64,000 bases of DNA, from the NCBI RefSeq assembly GCF_003337375.1, contig NZ_QPJD01000010.1, positions 1-64,000 of the forward strand, in the 5' to 3' direction. Positions 46,826-55,632 of this stretch are shown here, one piece after another. The notes below the pieces were generated by a model. That model had not been told where the DNA came from. It ran no database searches and was given only the letters and a program-made list of their open reading frames with translations. The DNA is from Paenibacillus prosopidis (GTDB taxonomy: Bacteria > Bacillota > Bacilli > Paenibacillales > Paenibacillaceae). Position numbers and translations under genes: made by a program. How positions within the stretch are numbered: position 1 is the first letter of the stretch; each line of letters begins with the position of its first letter.

Positions 46826-46961
46826 ATGGATGTGTATCTTCTGCTAACATCGTATTCACGCATCGGGCCTCTCGGCCCCTCGAGATGTAAATGGCAGGAA
46901 GCTGATTCAGCGGACACATCCGAACCGGCTAATTGCGCATGCGCAGCCGGCTACATACAAG
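46826..46961 (+). repeat. Array junction repeat D (left and right modules)
   Basis: TAACATCGTATTCACGC (46845-46861), the hairpin GGGCC-TCTC-GGCCC (46865-46878), CTCGAGATG and GGAAGCTGATTCAGCGGACA form the left and middle parts. A second stem (CCGGCT ... AGCCGG with inner TGCGCATGCGCA, 46924-46950) and ATACAAG end the unit. Confidence 0.65.
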
Positions 46962-46979
46962 TATTTTAATTTGAGAGGA

Positions 46980-47093
46980 TTGGTCAAGTATGAGTACAAT
47001 AGCAACGTAGGATTCTTTGACAATTTTTTTGTTTGGTTCTTTTTGTTTATTGGATTTTTGTTACTTGCTTACGGATTCCCTAAGAAGCAATAG
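46980..47093 (+). CDS. Possible 37-residue single-span membrane peptide
   Basis: A TTG-initiated frame directly behind GAGAGGA encodes a short polar start, then FFDNFFVWFFLFIGFLLLAY and a basic end (GFPKKQ). One membrane span with an inside-positive tail is plausible, but the ribosome binding site is too close to the TTG, so the start is doubtful. Confidence 0.35.
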   Translation: MVKYEYNSNVGFFDNFFVWFFLFIGFLLLAYGFPKKQ

Positions 47094-47197
47094 AACACTT
47101 GGGCTTACGCGACTTGGTCTTCAAGAGGGATTTTGGGAAGATTACTCTCAATTGCAATTTTAAAATCTATTCACACTTTGTAATGGAGGGTAATAAA

Positions 47198-47446
47198 TTG
47201 ATACAAATTATAAACACCATAATTATTGGACTTATTGTATCTGGAATATTAAATCAGAAAGCAAAGATCAAAAGTATGAGAGGGATAAAAATATTAATTA
47301 TCTTATTTGTTTGTTTAATTTACTTTTTTCTGTATTCACTAACTTCTAACCTAATTATGATTTTTGGTCCGGGGGCTTGTTTAGTTATTTATTCATACAT
47401 TGATTACGGGCGTAAAAAACGACTAAAAAATGAAGAAAGATTGTAA
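47198..47446 (+). CDS. Small three-helix membrane protein, copy 2
   Basis: An 82-residue paralogue of the protein at 43549-43806, with the same GGAGGG ribosome binding site and TTG start. The third membrane segment and its surroundings (NLIMIFGPGACLVIYSYIDY) are identical in both copies, while the first half has changed more. Even the bases after the stop (GATCAATA--GAATCAGG) are shared. The function is unknown. Confidence 0.65.
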   Translation: MIQIINTIIIGLIVSGILNQKAKIKSMRGIKILIILFVCLIYFFLYSLTSNLIMIFGPGACLVIYSYIDYGRKKRLKNEERL

Positions 47447-47463
47447 GATCAATAATGAATCAG

Positions 47464-47487
47464 GGACATAAGGACGTTTACAGAAGC
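47464..47487 (+). repeat. Array junction repeat F (degenerate right motif)
   Basis: GGACATAAGGACGTTTACAG then AAGC resembles the GAATACAAGAACGTTA...GAAGC end of repeats B and E, with several changes. No stem is obvious beside it. Confidence 0.35.
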
Positions 47488-47512
47488 TATAAAATAAAAG
47501 AGAGGTGCAATA

Positions 47513-48025
47513 ATGAGCGAATTTAGCGCAAGCTATCATTTGAGAACAAGAAGAAGAGATGATGTGGTAAATCTTATTAAAAACTCGGGTAATAAGGGTT
47601 ACGTTTTCGAAGAGGCGAATGGATGGGTAAGCTTTGTAATTAAAGGTCCGGCCTTCGATATAGACGATTCTTTAATTTCCTGTAATCCTGGAATAATTGT
47701 GCATTATATTTACGCAGAGGATCATGGTTGGGAGTTAAGAATTTTTAACAAAGATGATCTAGTTTTCGAGTATAAGTGCGATTGGACCGATGAAATACAT
47801 ATTGAGAAAGAATTATTTGATATTGATCTCATTAAAGAATTAGTCATCGCTCAAGGTAACTCAGTTGATGATTTAGAATCGTTGTTTGATATAATTGATT
47901 ATGATTTTGAGGAACCTGCCGCTTATAAATTTGCTGAGAAAATTGGACTTACATATTACGAATGGGTTTCGGCTGATTATTTCGATGACAGCGAAGTCGA
48001 TGAAAGAGTATTGGTGGTAGATTAA
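47513..48025 (+). CDS. Acidic hypothetical protein of the array (170 residues)
   Basis: AGAGAGGTG precedes the ATG. The 170-residue protein is strongly acidic with alternating beta-like and helical stretches (GYVFEEANGWVSFVIKG, EDHGWELRIFNKDDLVFEYK, YKFAEKIGLTYYEWVSADYF). It has no signal peptide or membrane span. The composition is like that of immunity-type cytoplasmic proteins, but I recognise no family. It is the last gene before the array ends at a strong terminator. Confidence 0.65.
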   Translation: MSEFSASYHLRTRRRDDVVNLIKNSGNKGYVFEEANGWVSFVIKGPAFDIDDSLISCNPGIIVHYIYAEDHGWELRIFNKDDLVFEYKCDWTDEIHIEKELFDIDLIKELVIAQGNSVDDLESLFDIIDYDFEEPAAYKFAEKIGLTYYEWVSADYFDDSEVDERVLVVD

Positions 48026-48044
48026 TCGAGGAAAAACGGATTCC

Positions 48045-48091
48045 AAAAGACAGCCCCTTCAAGCCATCAAATGGCGAAGGGGCTGTCTTTT
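48045..48091 (+). terminator. Terminator closing the cassette-like array
   Basis: AAAAGACAGCCCCTTC (48045-48060) pairs exactly with GAAGGGGCTGTCTTTT (48076-48091), followed by T-rich sequence. It shares the AGGGGCTGTC core with the hairpins at 37731 and 39659. Confidence 0.85.
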
Positions 48092-48148
48092 TGTATTTTT
48101 CGATTCGATTTTAAAAAATTATGAGTAAAATGAATGAAATTGCAATAG

Positions 48149-48163
48149 ATGAAGCGCTTTCAT
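48149..48163 (-). promoter_or_regulatory. cre-like site before the 2326-residue protein gene
   Basis: On the minus strand the site reads ATGAAAGCGCTTCAT, one position off the cre consensus. A weaker AAAAGCGCTTT occurs at about 48218. CcpA control of the downstream gene is likely. Confidence 0.5.
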
Positions 48164-48294
48164 GGTGTTAATATTTGTTAGGAGTATGCAGCATTCAGGC
48201 CTGCATCTCATGGCAAGAAAAGCGCTTTGGAGGTGAATGAAGCACAGACATCATGTAAAGGCAGCTGGGGATTTATATTTTGAGGAGGAACATA

Positions 48295-51200
48295 ATGAGA
48301 AGCATTAGTAACGGTGTCTTTAACACAAAGAAGTATTTGTCCAACCAGGTTGCGAGATTCTTGGCTGTGAGCCTCATTGTTGCGCTAATTTCGCAATTAT
48401 TTATTCCGATGCAGTCTTCCGTGGTGCATGCAGAAACAGCAGCAAGTAATAGTAATGGCTATTTGGATAAAGTCGTATTTGGCGACGCCGCCTCAGAAAG
48501 CGCTCATCAATTTAAAGGCGATTTCACAACTTCCACGACGGGTTTCTTAGGCCAGCCTGCCCGTGTGTCGAATCCGCGTACACCTCTGGAGGGACAGGGC
48601 GGAGATTTAACGTTTACAATAAAGGTCGATCCCTATCTCCAGAACTATTTCACGATGAAGTTCTCGGATGAAGCGGGGCATCAACCGGTTCTTGTTGTTA
48701 ACGGCGAGCAAGTAGGGTTTTACAGAAACGGGGATTATACGTTTAATCGGAGCTGGGGAATCCCGAACCGCTTTCTGTACTACACGATCATGCTTCCGCT
48801 GGAAACGACGGTAGGCAAGGAGACCGTTGAAATCACCATCAAAACGATGAACGTGTTTGGCAATATGGATACTACTTCCAAGAAATATTATACAGCCTAC
48901 ACGCATCCGCAAGCCTATCTGAATGTGGAGGATGAACCGCAAGGAGCGGAACTGTTTCCGGCGGACATGGCTTCCATTGTGAAGGCAGACATTACGGATG
49001 CTGAGAAGCAAGCCAAAGTAGATGCGCACAGACAAGCGCAAATCAGCCGGTTTAACACCATGTCGGGCCAGATCGATAGTTCGGCGGGCGCTAAATTTTC
49101 GATCGAGCGGTATAAGGACGATATGCGATATTATTCAAGGATATTGAATCAATCCTGGTCTCCCGCGAATACGCCGGAACTTAAAAAAGCGGCGCTGGCG
49201 CGTATTTTCAAATCGATTGACAATCATGTAAAAGATTATTACGCCGATTCAAGAAGGGTTCTTCGCGGCGGACATCAAGGCGACTGGGGCAGTTATTACA
49301 GCGCTTTGGGTGAAGCGCTGTACATTGTCGAAAACCTCATCAAGGATGATGCGGTATATGGACAAGCGGCATTCGACGCTTTCCTGAACCAACCGTTCGT
49401 CACTGGAACAGCCGCTGGCGAGTTCTCGCTGGCAGGCGTAGATTGGAACGGCGGCGAATTGACGCGCCGCGAAGCGTGGGAACGGGCGCTGAAAGCGAGC
49501 TTCGACTTTGCCCGCTCAAGGCTGTCCTATATTTATAACCAGCAGCTCTATACCTATGAGGGCGCATGGGAAGCTCACGAAGGGCTTGGTATAATCGGAT
49601 CGAGCTTCTTTGAAGGCAAGCAGCGCAGCCATGACATTCTGCTTGAAGCGCTCGGCGTTATACCGTTTCTGGGCGAAGAAGTGCTGGTTGGACCGAATGG
49701 CGAGGAATTGGATGTGTACCACTCCCTTTTCCATCATGATGGCGCAGCGGTATTCACGAATGATTATGTGCATATTATCGGTAAAGGACTTGCCAAAAGC
49801 AAGCTGGATGCTGAAGGAAAAGTCGAAAGACGGAAGCCGTACGGGGAGCATTACGTAGGCATTACCGAAGCCGGTTTGTCTAGAGAAAATACGTATGTAG
49901 GCAACTATGGAGAAGCCGTCAACTATCTTCCGGAATATTTCTATAAAACATTAAATCACGCAGGCGATGAAGCGCTAAACGACGAGATCCTGAAACTGGC
50001 GTTAAAAACGATTAATGCCCGCAAGTATCTCCGCGTTCCGATGCTCAATGGCGACAAGAATCGGGTTATGACCGCAGATCAAACGCTGGATGAACGGAAC
50101 GAAGGTCCGATCGGATTTGACGCCTACGGACCAAAAGCGAGCTCTGGAACGGCTCTGCTGTTCGCGTCTTTGGAGATGGCGATGGTTCAGAACGAGCAGA
50201 GGTACAGCGGTCCGGAATGGGAGAAGTACTGGCAGTATGCGAAAGAGGCAGTCGGGTTTACTCAGCAGCAAATGCTGGATAACCAACTGTTCAATCACGG
50301 TTTCGGCTCGTATAGCGCGTCGATGAGCTCAGAGAATTTTCTGGTGCCGGAAGTCTATAGCTACCTGACTGGTGAGCGGGACGACTACGAGCGGCTGGGA
50401 GGAACATTAAAGGCAAGCGTTATTTTGCCGCACACGGATTTCGATTATTATACACCGGAAGAAATGGCCGAACTGGGCGTTGACCCGGCAGATTATCAGC
50501 AGTTTGCATGGGCAGACATCGACAACATGATCTTGTCGGTAAGAGACGGCGATCTTTCGTTTAACGGCTCGTTGTATCTCCGCAATCGCGGACTGGCAGG
50601 CAACGGACGTCTTCATGTGATGAAAGACAATTATGAAAGCGTCGTACAAGTCGCCACCAACTCGAAATTCCAGTATGAGGACTATTACATTCGTACGCAG
50701 AATGTAGACGTTGATTTTATGTCGGATCAAGCAGCCAATGTAGCCAACCTGCCGCAAGCGCTGGCCGGCGAAGTGAATCCATCTGCTTATCAACCGGGCG
50801 TCGGCAGGGTCAACCGCGATAACTTCGAAGTGGACCATCCGTATTCCGGTTATCCGGATTTGATGACGGCCAGATACGGGAAATATTTCATGGCCATCAA
50901 TACAACCCGGAGCGAGTATGGAAACGAACAATCGTTTGAGATTGAGCTGCCGTCCGATTACAACGGAAGCACGGTGCTGGATTTGGTGACGGGAGCGAAT
51001 GTTCCTGTGGTGAACGGGAAAGTGACGATTTCGCACAAGTCGGCAATGGTGCTGAAGCTGAACTCCGAGTTCGATGCCGCCCAGAAGCCTTACCACGTTG
51101 ATTTTGTGAATGCGCTGGCAGGCAACGGATATGTCGGCCTTTCGTGGAGAACGGCGGCAGGCGGGAAAACGTACACCATTAAACGTTCGACAACGGAAAA

Positions 51201-54200
51201 CGGCACTTATGAGACTATAGCAACAGGAGTAACAGGAAATTATTACAAAGATACGGATGTACAGAACGGCAGCGTCTATTATTACAAAGTAGCAGCCGTA
51301 AACGATAACGGAGCCGGATGGGATTCCTGGCGGGCCAAGGCCGATTTGACAGCGCCTGTATCCGGCATTACTGACGGGGTATGGCGTGACGATAGGATCG
51401 GCACAAGTTCCGGCAGTGCGACGGTTAATGGCGCTTCGGTCGCGATCGCGTCTGCCGGTGGAACGGGTCTCGGAACCGGTGACGACTACAATATTTACAA
51501 CAGAAACATTAACGACTCCTTGCATTTCGTCAGTCAGGTTGTAGGCGGCGACAGCACGGTCAGCGCGAAGATTGACAGCCAGAGCGGAGCGGCAAGCGGA
51601 ATTATGCTGCGTGACCAGCTTGCTTCTAATACGCGTTATATGTATTTTGGCGCAGACAAGGACGGCAATCTCGTCTTGCAAAGCCGGACAAGAGATTCCC
51701 GCGTCCAATGGTCCGGTATTGTCATGAGTCCATACAACCCGGGGGCTACCGGCTACAAGGCAGCCGATTATCCGTATATTAAATTGGTACGCGAACACGA
51801 TTCGCAAAATGTGAATGCGTTTGTGTCCAAGGATGGCGTAGCCTGGGAATTTGTCAAGAAGATGATGGTCCTGTTGCCATATGCCTACCATGCAGGCGTT
51901 GTGGCAGCGGATCAAGCGCAGTTCAGCGAGGTATCCGTAATGGAAACGCCGCGCAATATCATTGAGCCGTATATCGTTAAAGCGAAGGATCAGGTTACGG
52001 TTCATTGGAATAAACCGAAGCAGGCTGCCTACTTCCATCTGTATCGCACCAATGATGAAGCGGCGAGCTTGACTGATCCGGTATTCAAAACAGGCACGAC
52101 GGAACTGGTAGACGGTTCCCCTTGGACGAAAGTTCTCGCAGGTACGAGAGCGACTTCCTTCAAAGAAGCAAGCCTGAAATACGGCAGCTTGCACTACAAG
52201 GTCATGGCCGTCCATGGCGATGGATCGCTGCAACTGTTCTCTGCTACCGTTTCAGCTTATGCGGATTCCATTGCAGTCGTAATGGGAGATGCCGAGAGCC
52301 TTCCGGCAAAAGACTACACGAAGGCCAGCTTCTACCTGTATCACAAAGAGCTGGACCGCGTCAAAGCGGAAATAGCAAAACCTGATTTCGACGAGGAGCA
52401 GCTGATTAACGACATCTATGCAGCCAAAAGTTTGCTTGTTTCGTTCAGAACGCTGCTGACGAAGGTCCAGATGCAGCCTTCTATGGTTCGAGCATCCGAA
52501 AAATATTGGGGAAATGACAATATCTCTGAAGCGCAAAACGGATGGTTTTTATTCGATGGCATAACGACTAACCTTACCCACACCAGGTCGGCTGTAAGCT
52601 GGGTTGATATCGACTTTGGCGCAGGCAATGAAAAAGTAGTTGACACATTCAAATACCTTCCAAGGGAGAGTCATTTCACCCGTGCTAACAATACGGTCTT
52701 TAAAGGCTCTAACGATGGCGTAAACTGGGTCGATCTTCATAAGATTACTGGCATAACGTCATTCAAATGGTATTCGGCCATCAATCCTGATCCAACACCA
52801 TACCGGTATATCCGTATCTATGATAATCATTCCGGTTTCGTGAACTTTCAGGAAGTAGAGCTCCTGGAGAGAGGCATAGACAAAACGCTGCTCACCCAGC
52901 TGCTGGATGAATCGGCTGCAGCTGTTGCTGCTGAGATTTATACGGCTGAAAGCTTGCAGCTTCTCGAGCAGGCTGTAACCGCAGCAACGCCGATTGCCGG
53001 CAATGAGAATGCAACACAGGAAGAGATTGATGCGGCGGCAGAGGACTTGGTAACGGCGTTAAAGGGACTGCAGTATATTCCGGGAATGCCGGTGCTTGAT
53101 TCCATTGGAAACAAAACCGTCATTGCGGAAAAAGAGCTATCCTTTGTCGTACAAGCGACGAATACCGATGCAGACATTGTATACGGGGTCAGCGGACTGC
53201 CTGAAGGAGCCACCTTCAACGCGGATACCCAAACCTTTGCATGGACGCCGGCCAAAGAACAGAGCGGCGTTTATGCCGTAACCTTTACCGCAACATCCGG
53301 TGAGAAGTCTTCTTCTCAAACCATCAAGATTACTGTAAAAGGGCAGCCGATCTTCTCCTCTGACACGAATGTGGAGCTGACGGCGAAACAACAGATCACC
53401 TATAAAGTAACGGCAACTGATCTATCAGGAGAAGCATTATCTTACAGCGCCGGCAATTTGCCTGCAGGCGCGGTATTCAACGCATCGACCGGCGCTTTCA
53501 TATGGACACCAGGCCAAGCGGATTATGGCAGTCATCCGGTAACCTTTACGGTCAGCAACAGTAATTTTTCAGTTACACAAATCGTTGACTTTAAGGTCAT
53601 GCTTAATATTCTTTCTTCTACAGACATTACAAAGGGCAGCTACTACCTCTACATGAAGGAAGTAGAGCGGATCGAAGCGGAGATGGCAAAACCGGAAGCC
53701 GATAAGGTGCAGCTTGCAGCTGAGCTTGGCCAGGCGGAAGGCTTACTTGTTCCGGTTCCGTCGCTTTATGCGTTTGAAGGAAATGCGGACAATTCCTTAG
53801 GAACGTCTCACGGAACCGTCGACGGGACGCCTGTTTACACGGAAGGAAAAGTCGGCCAAGCCTTCAATATGAGTGGTGACGATTATGCCACGCTGCCAGC
53901 TTCGCATATAATGTCCACTTACAATGAGATCACCTTTGCAACATGGGTGTACTGGAGGGGCGGAAGTAATTGGCAACGGATTTTCGATTTCGGGAACAAC
54001 ACCAATCAATATATGTTCCTTACTCCGAGTTCAGGCAACAATACGCTGCGTTTCGCGATCAAGAACGGCGGCGGCGAACAAATGGTGCAAACCTCGCAGC
54101 TTGCCGCTAATCAATGGGTTCATGTGGCGGTAACGCTCGGAAACGGTACGGCGCAATTGTATGTTAACGGCGAGCAGAAGGCCACTGTTAACGGCTTCAC

Positions 54201-55275
54201 GATCAAACCGAGCGATTTCAAACCAAGCAAGAACTACATTGGAAAGAGCCAGTGGCCCGATCCGCTGTACAATGGTTTGGTCGACGAATTCCGCATTTAT
54301 AATCACGTTTTAACGGTAGAAGAGATTCAGGCCGTAGTGAACAATACGGCGAAGTGGATCGACAACAGCTTGCTGACGATCTTACTGGAGGAAGCTTCAG
54401 CTATTAACGCCGACTATTATACAGAGGAAAGTGTAGCGGTCCTACAGAAGGCTGTATCAGATGCGGAGCTCGTATCAGCAAATGCTGATGCAACCCAAGC
54501 AGAGATTAATGCGGCGGATGCCCCCCTGCTTGCGGCATTGAAAGGGTTGCAATGGAAGGATGTATCCACGTCCTTTGATCCTGCGGTTCCGAATGGCAAG
54601 AACGGCTGGTATACGTCACCTGTCACAGTGACTTTGTCTCCTACGCCAATTGCGGAATACAGCCTGGACGGCGGAAGCAGCTGGGCCGCTTATGATGCGC
54701 CTATTAATCTGAAAGAAGAAGGAACGCACAAGCTTTTGTACCGTTCCGTAAAAACGGGAGAGGAGAAATCACTGGAGGTTAAAATCGACCTAACGGCACC
54801 TGTGGCGAAAATAACAGGCGCGGCTTCGTATACGATCGACCAGACGGTTACCATGACGTGCACCGCGACCGATGTTACTTCGAGTGTTTACGGTACACCA
54901 TGCGATAAACCGATGCTTCAGGCCAAAGCGTATACACTAGTGGCCGGACAGAATTCGGTAACGTTCACAGCGGAGGACACGGCAGGCCATGCAACGACGG
55001 TTACGCATACGTTCACTGTTAAGGCAACGTTTGACAGCTTAAAGACAGTAACGTACGCTTTCCTTCAGGCGAAAGGTGCCAAAGGATGGGAAGGCGTCGC
55101 AAAGTCGCTCAACTATAAGCTGGATCAAGCGAAAGCTGCGGCTGGACGCGGCGACACAGCTGCGGTGAAGGACTTGATGACCTCTTATATAGGTCAAGTA
55201 ACGGATCAGTCCGGAAAAACATTAACGAAAGAACAAGCGGATATCCTGATCCGGTGGGCTCAATCGCTTATTTAA
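48295..55275 (+). CDS. Giant secreted multidomain protein, probable polysaccharide-degrading enzyme
   Basis: 2326 residues, with a long Sec signal peptide (hydrophobic FLAVSLIVALISQLFI, cleavage near VHAE). Residues about 50-900 form an uncharacterised Trp/Tyr-rich, helix-rich region (WEAHEGLGIIGSSFF, FDAYGPKASSGTALLFASLE) that looks like an alpha-toroid lyase or hydrolase; I could not assign a family. Accessory modules follow: FN3 (about 931-1012), a DUF1349-like jellyroll (about 1024-1216), FN3-like, F5/8C-like (about 1397-1527), FIVAR (1528-1592), two putative Ig domains (1597-1771), LamG (1822-2017), FIVAR (2024-2086), Ig/OmpL47-like (2092-2242) and a C-terminal FIMAH-like domain (2243-2326). 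GAGGAGGA precedes ATG 48295. A membrane AraC regulator and an ABC importer downstream suggest one polysaccharide locus. Confidence 0.75.
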   Translation: MRSISNGVFNTKKYLSNQVARFLAVSLIVALISQLFIPMQSSVVHAETAASNSNGYLDKVVFGDAASESAHQFKGDFTTSTTGFLGQPARVSNPRTPLEGQGGDLTFTIKVDPYLQNYFTMKFSDEAGHQPVLVVNGEQVGFYRNGDYTFNRSWGIPNRFLYYTIMLPLETTVGKETVEITIKTMNVFGNMDTTSKKYYTAYTHPQAYLNVEDEPQGAELFPADMASIVKADITDAEKQAKVDAHRQAQISRFNTMSGQIDSSAGAKFSIERYKDDMRYYSRILNQSWSPANTPELKKAALARIFKSIDNHVKDYYADSRRVLRGGHQGDWGSYYSALGEALYIVENLIKDDAVYGQAAFDAFLNQPFVTGTAAGEFSLAGVDWNGGELTRREAWERALKASFDFARSRLSYIYNQQLYTYEGAWEAHEGLGIIGSSFFEGKQRSHDILLEALGVIPFLGEEVLVGPNGEELDVYHSLFHHDGAAVFTNDYVHIIGKGLAKSKLDAEGKVERRKPYGEHYVGITEAGLSRENTYVGNYGEAVNYLPEYFYKTLNHAGDEALNDEILKLALKTINARKYLRVPMLNGDKNRVMTADQTLDERNEGPIGFDAYGPKASSGTALLFASLEMAMVQNEQRYSGPEWEKYWQYAKEAVGFTQQQMLDNQLFNHGFGSYSASMSSENFLVPEVYSYLTGERDDYERLGGTLKASVILPHTDFDYYTPEEMAELGVDPADYQQFAWADIDNMILSVRDGDLSFNGSLYLRNRGLAGNGRLHVMKDNYESVVQVATNSKFQYEDYYIRTQNVDVDFMSDQAANVANLPQALAGEVNPSAYQPGVGRVNRDNFEVDHPYSGYPDLMTARYGKYFMAINTTRSEYGNEQSFEIELPSDYNGSTVLDLVTGANVPVVNGKVTISHKSAMVLKLNSEFDAAQKPYHVDFVNALAGNGYVGLSWRTAAGGKTYTIKRSTTENGTYETIATGVTGNYYKDTDVQNGSVYYYKVAAVNDNGAGWDSWRAKADLTAPVSGITDGVWRDDRIGTSSGSATVNGASVAIASAGGTGLGTGDDYNIYNRNINDSLHFVSQVVGGDSTVSAKIDSQSGAASGIMLRDQLASNTRYMYFGADKDGNLVLQSRTRDSRVQWSGIVMSPYNPGATGYKAADYPYIKLVREHDSQNVNAFVSKDGVAWEFVKKMMVLLPYAYHAGVVAADQAQFSEVSVMETPRNIIEPYIVKAKDQVTVHWNKPKQAAYFHLYRTNDEAASLTDPVFKTGTTELVDGSPWTKVLAGTRATSFKEASLKYGSLHYKVMAVHGDGSLQLFSATVSAYADSIAVVMGDAESLPAKDYTKASFYLYHKELDRVKAEIAKPDFDEEQLINDIYAAKSLLVSFRTLLTKVQMQPSMVRASEKYWGNDNISEAQNGWFLFDGITTNLTHTRSAVSWVDIDFGAGNEKVVDTFKYLPRESHFTRANNTVFKGSNDGVNWVDLHKITGITSFKWYSAINPDPTPYRYIRIYDNHSGFVNFQEVELLERGIDKTLLTQLLDESAAAVAAEIYTAESLQLLEQAVTAATPIAGNENATQEEIDAAAEDLVTALKGLQYIPGMPVLDSIGNKTVIAEKELSFVVQATNTDADIVYGVSGLPEGATFNADTQTFAWTPAKEQSGVYAVTFTATSGEKSSSQTIKITVKGQPIFSSDTNVELTAKQQITYKVTATDLSGEALSYSAGNLPAGAVFNASTGAFIWTPGQADYGSHPVTFTVSNSNFSVTQIVDFKVMLNILSSTDITKGSYYLYMKEVERIEAEMAKPEADKVQLAAELGQAEGLLVPVPSLYAFEGNADNSLGTSHGTVDGTPVYTEGKVGQAFNMSGDDYATLPASHIMSTYNEITFATWVYWRGGSNWQRIFDFGNNTNQYMFLTPSSGNNTLRFAIKNGGGEQMVQTSQLAANQWVHVAVTLGNGTAQLYVNGEQKATVNGFTIKPSDFKPSKNYIGKSQWPDPLYNGLVDEFRIYNHVLTVEEIQAVVNNTAKWIDNSLLTILLEEASAINADYYTEESVAVLQKAVSDAELVSANADATQAEINAADAPLLAALKGLQWKDVSTSFDPAVPNGKNGWYTSPVTVTLSPTPIAEYSLDGGSSWAAYDAPINLKEEGTHKLLYRSVKTGEEKSLEVKIDLTAPVAKITGAASYTIDQTVTMTCTATDVTSSVYGTPCDKPMLQAKAYTLVAGQNSVTFTAEDTAGHATTVTHTFTVKATFDSLKTVTYAFLQAKGAKGWEGVAKSLNYKLDQAKAAAGRGDTAAVKDLMTSYIGQVTDQSGKTLTKEQADILIRWAQSLI

Positions 55276-55632
55276 ACCGAATCGAAATAATATTGAATAC
55301 CTGATAATTCTTTTAGCAGCCCTATAAGGGCTGCTATTTTTTTATGATTTTTTCTGTGACCGATAAACTTTGAAACTACAGCCTTATTTCAGCTTTTAAG
55401 CACATTGCTTTCTGAATCCATGTTGAATGTTGTCGAAACTTCTAATATACTTACTTAAAAAACGCCATAAGACTGAAATTTTTTTGTTTATGATTTAATG
55501 TGAATGTAGTACATTTGTGTAAGCGTTTGCACAATAAACTTGGATATTTATAATAAAAGGAAGTGGTTCAGTTATCAGTTGGTCATACCTCTATAGATAA
55601 ATATACATTCATTGTGAAGGGGGATATGTTAC
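55276..55632. other. Intergenic stretch with terminator and cre-like palindrome
   Basis: After the terminator at 55314 the stretch holds a near-palindrome TTGTGTAAGCGTTTGCACAA (55515-55534), which includes a cre-like core one base off consensus. I see no further gene. The promoter of the membrane-bound AraC regulator must lie here. Confidence 0.5.
55314..55343 (+). terminator. Rho-independent terminator of the giant protein gene
   Basis: TAGCAGCCC (55314-55322) pairs exactly with GGGCTGCTA (55328-55336) over TATAA, followed by seven T. Confidence 0.9.

Noticed and set aside
50407-52233. 608-codon minus-strand open frame opposite the giant secreted protein
   Set aside because: It lies wholly inside a much longer coding frame with a signal peptide and clear domains. 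The antisense product has no recognisable motif and no ribosome binding site, so it is a shadow of codon bias.
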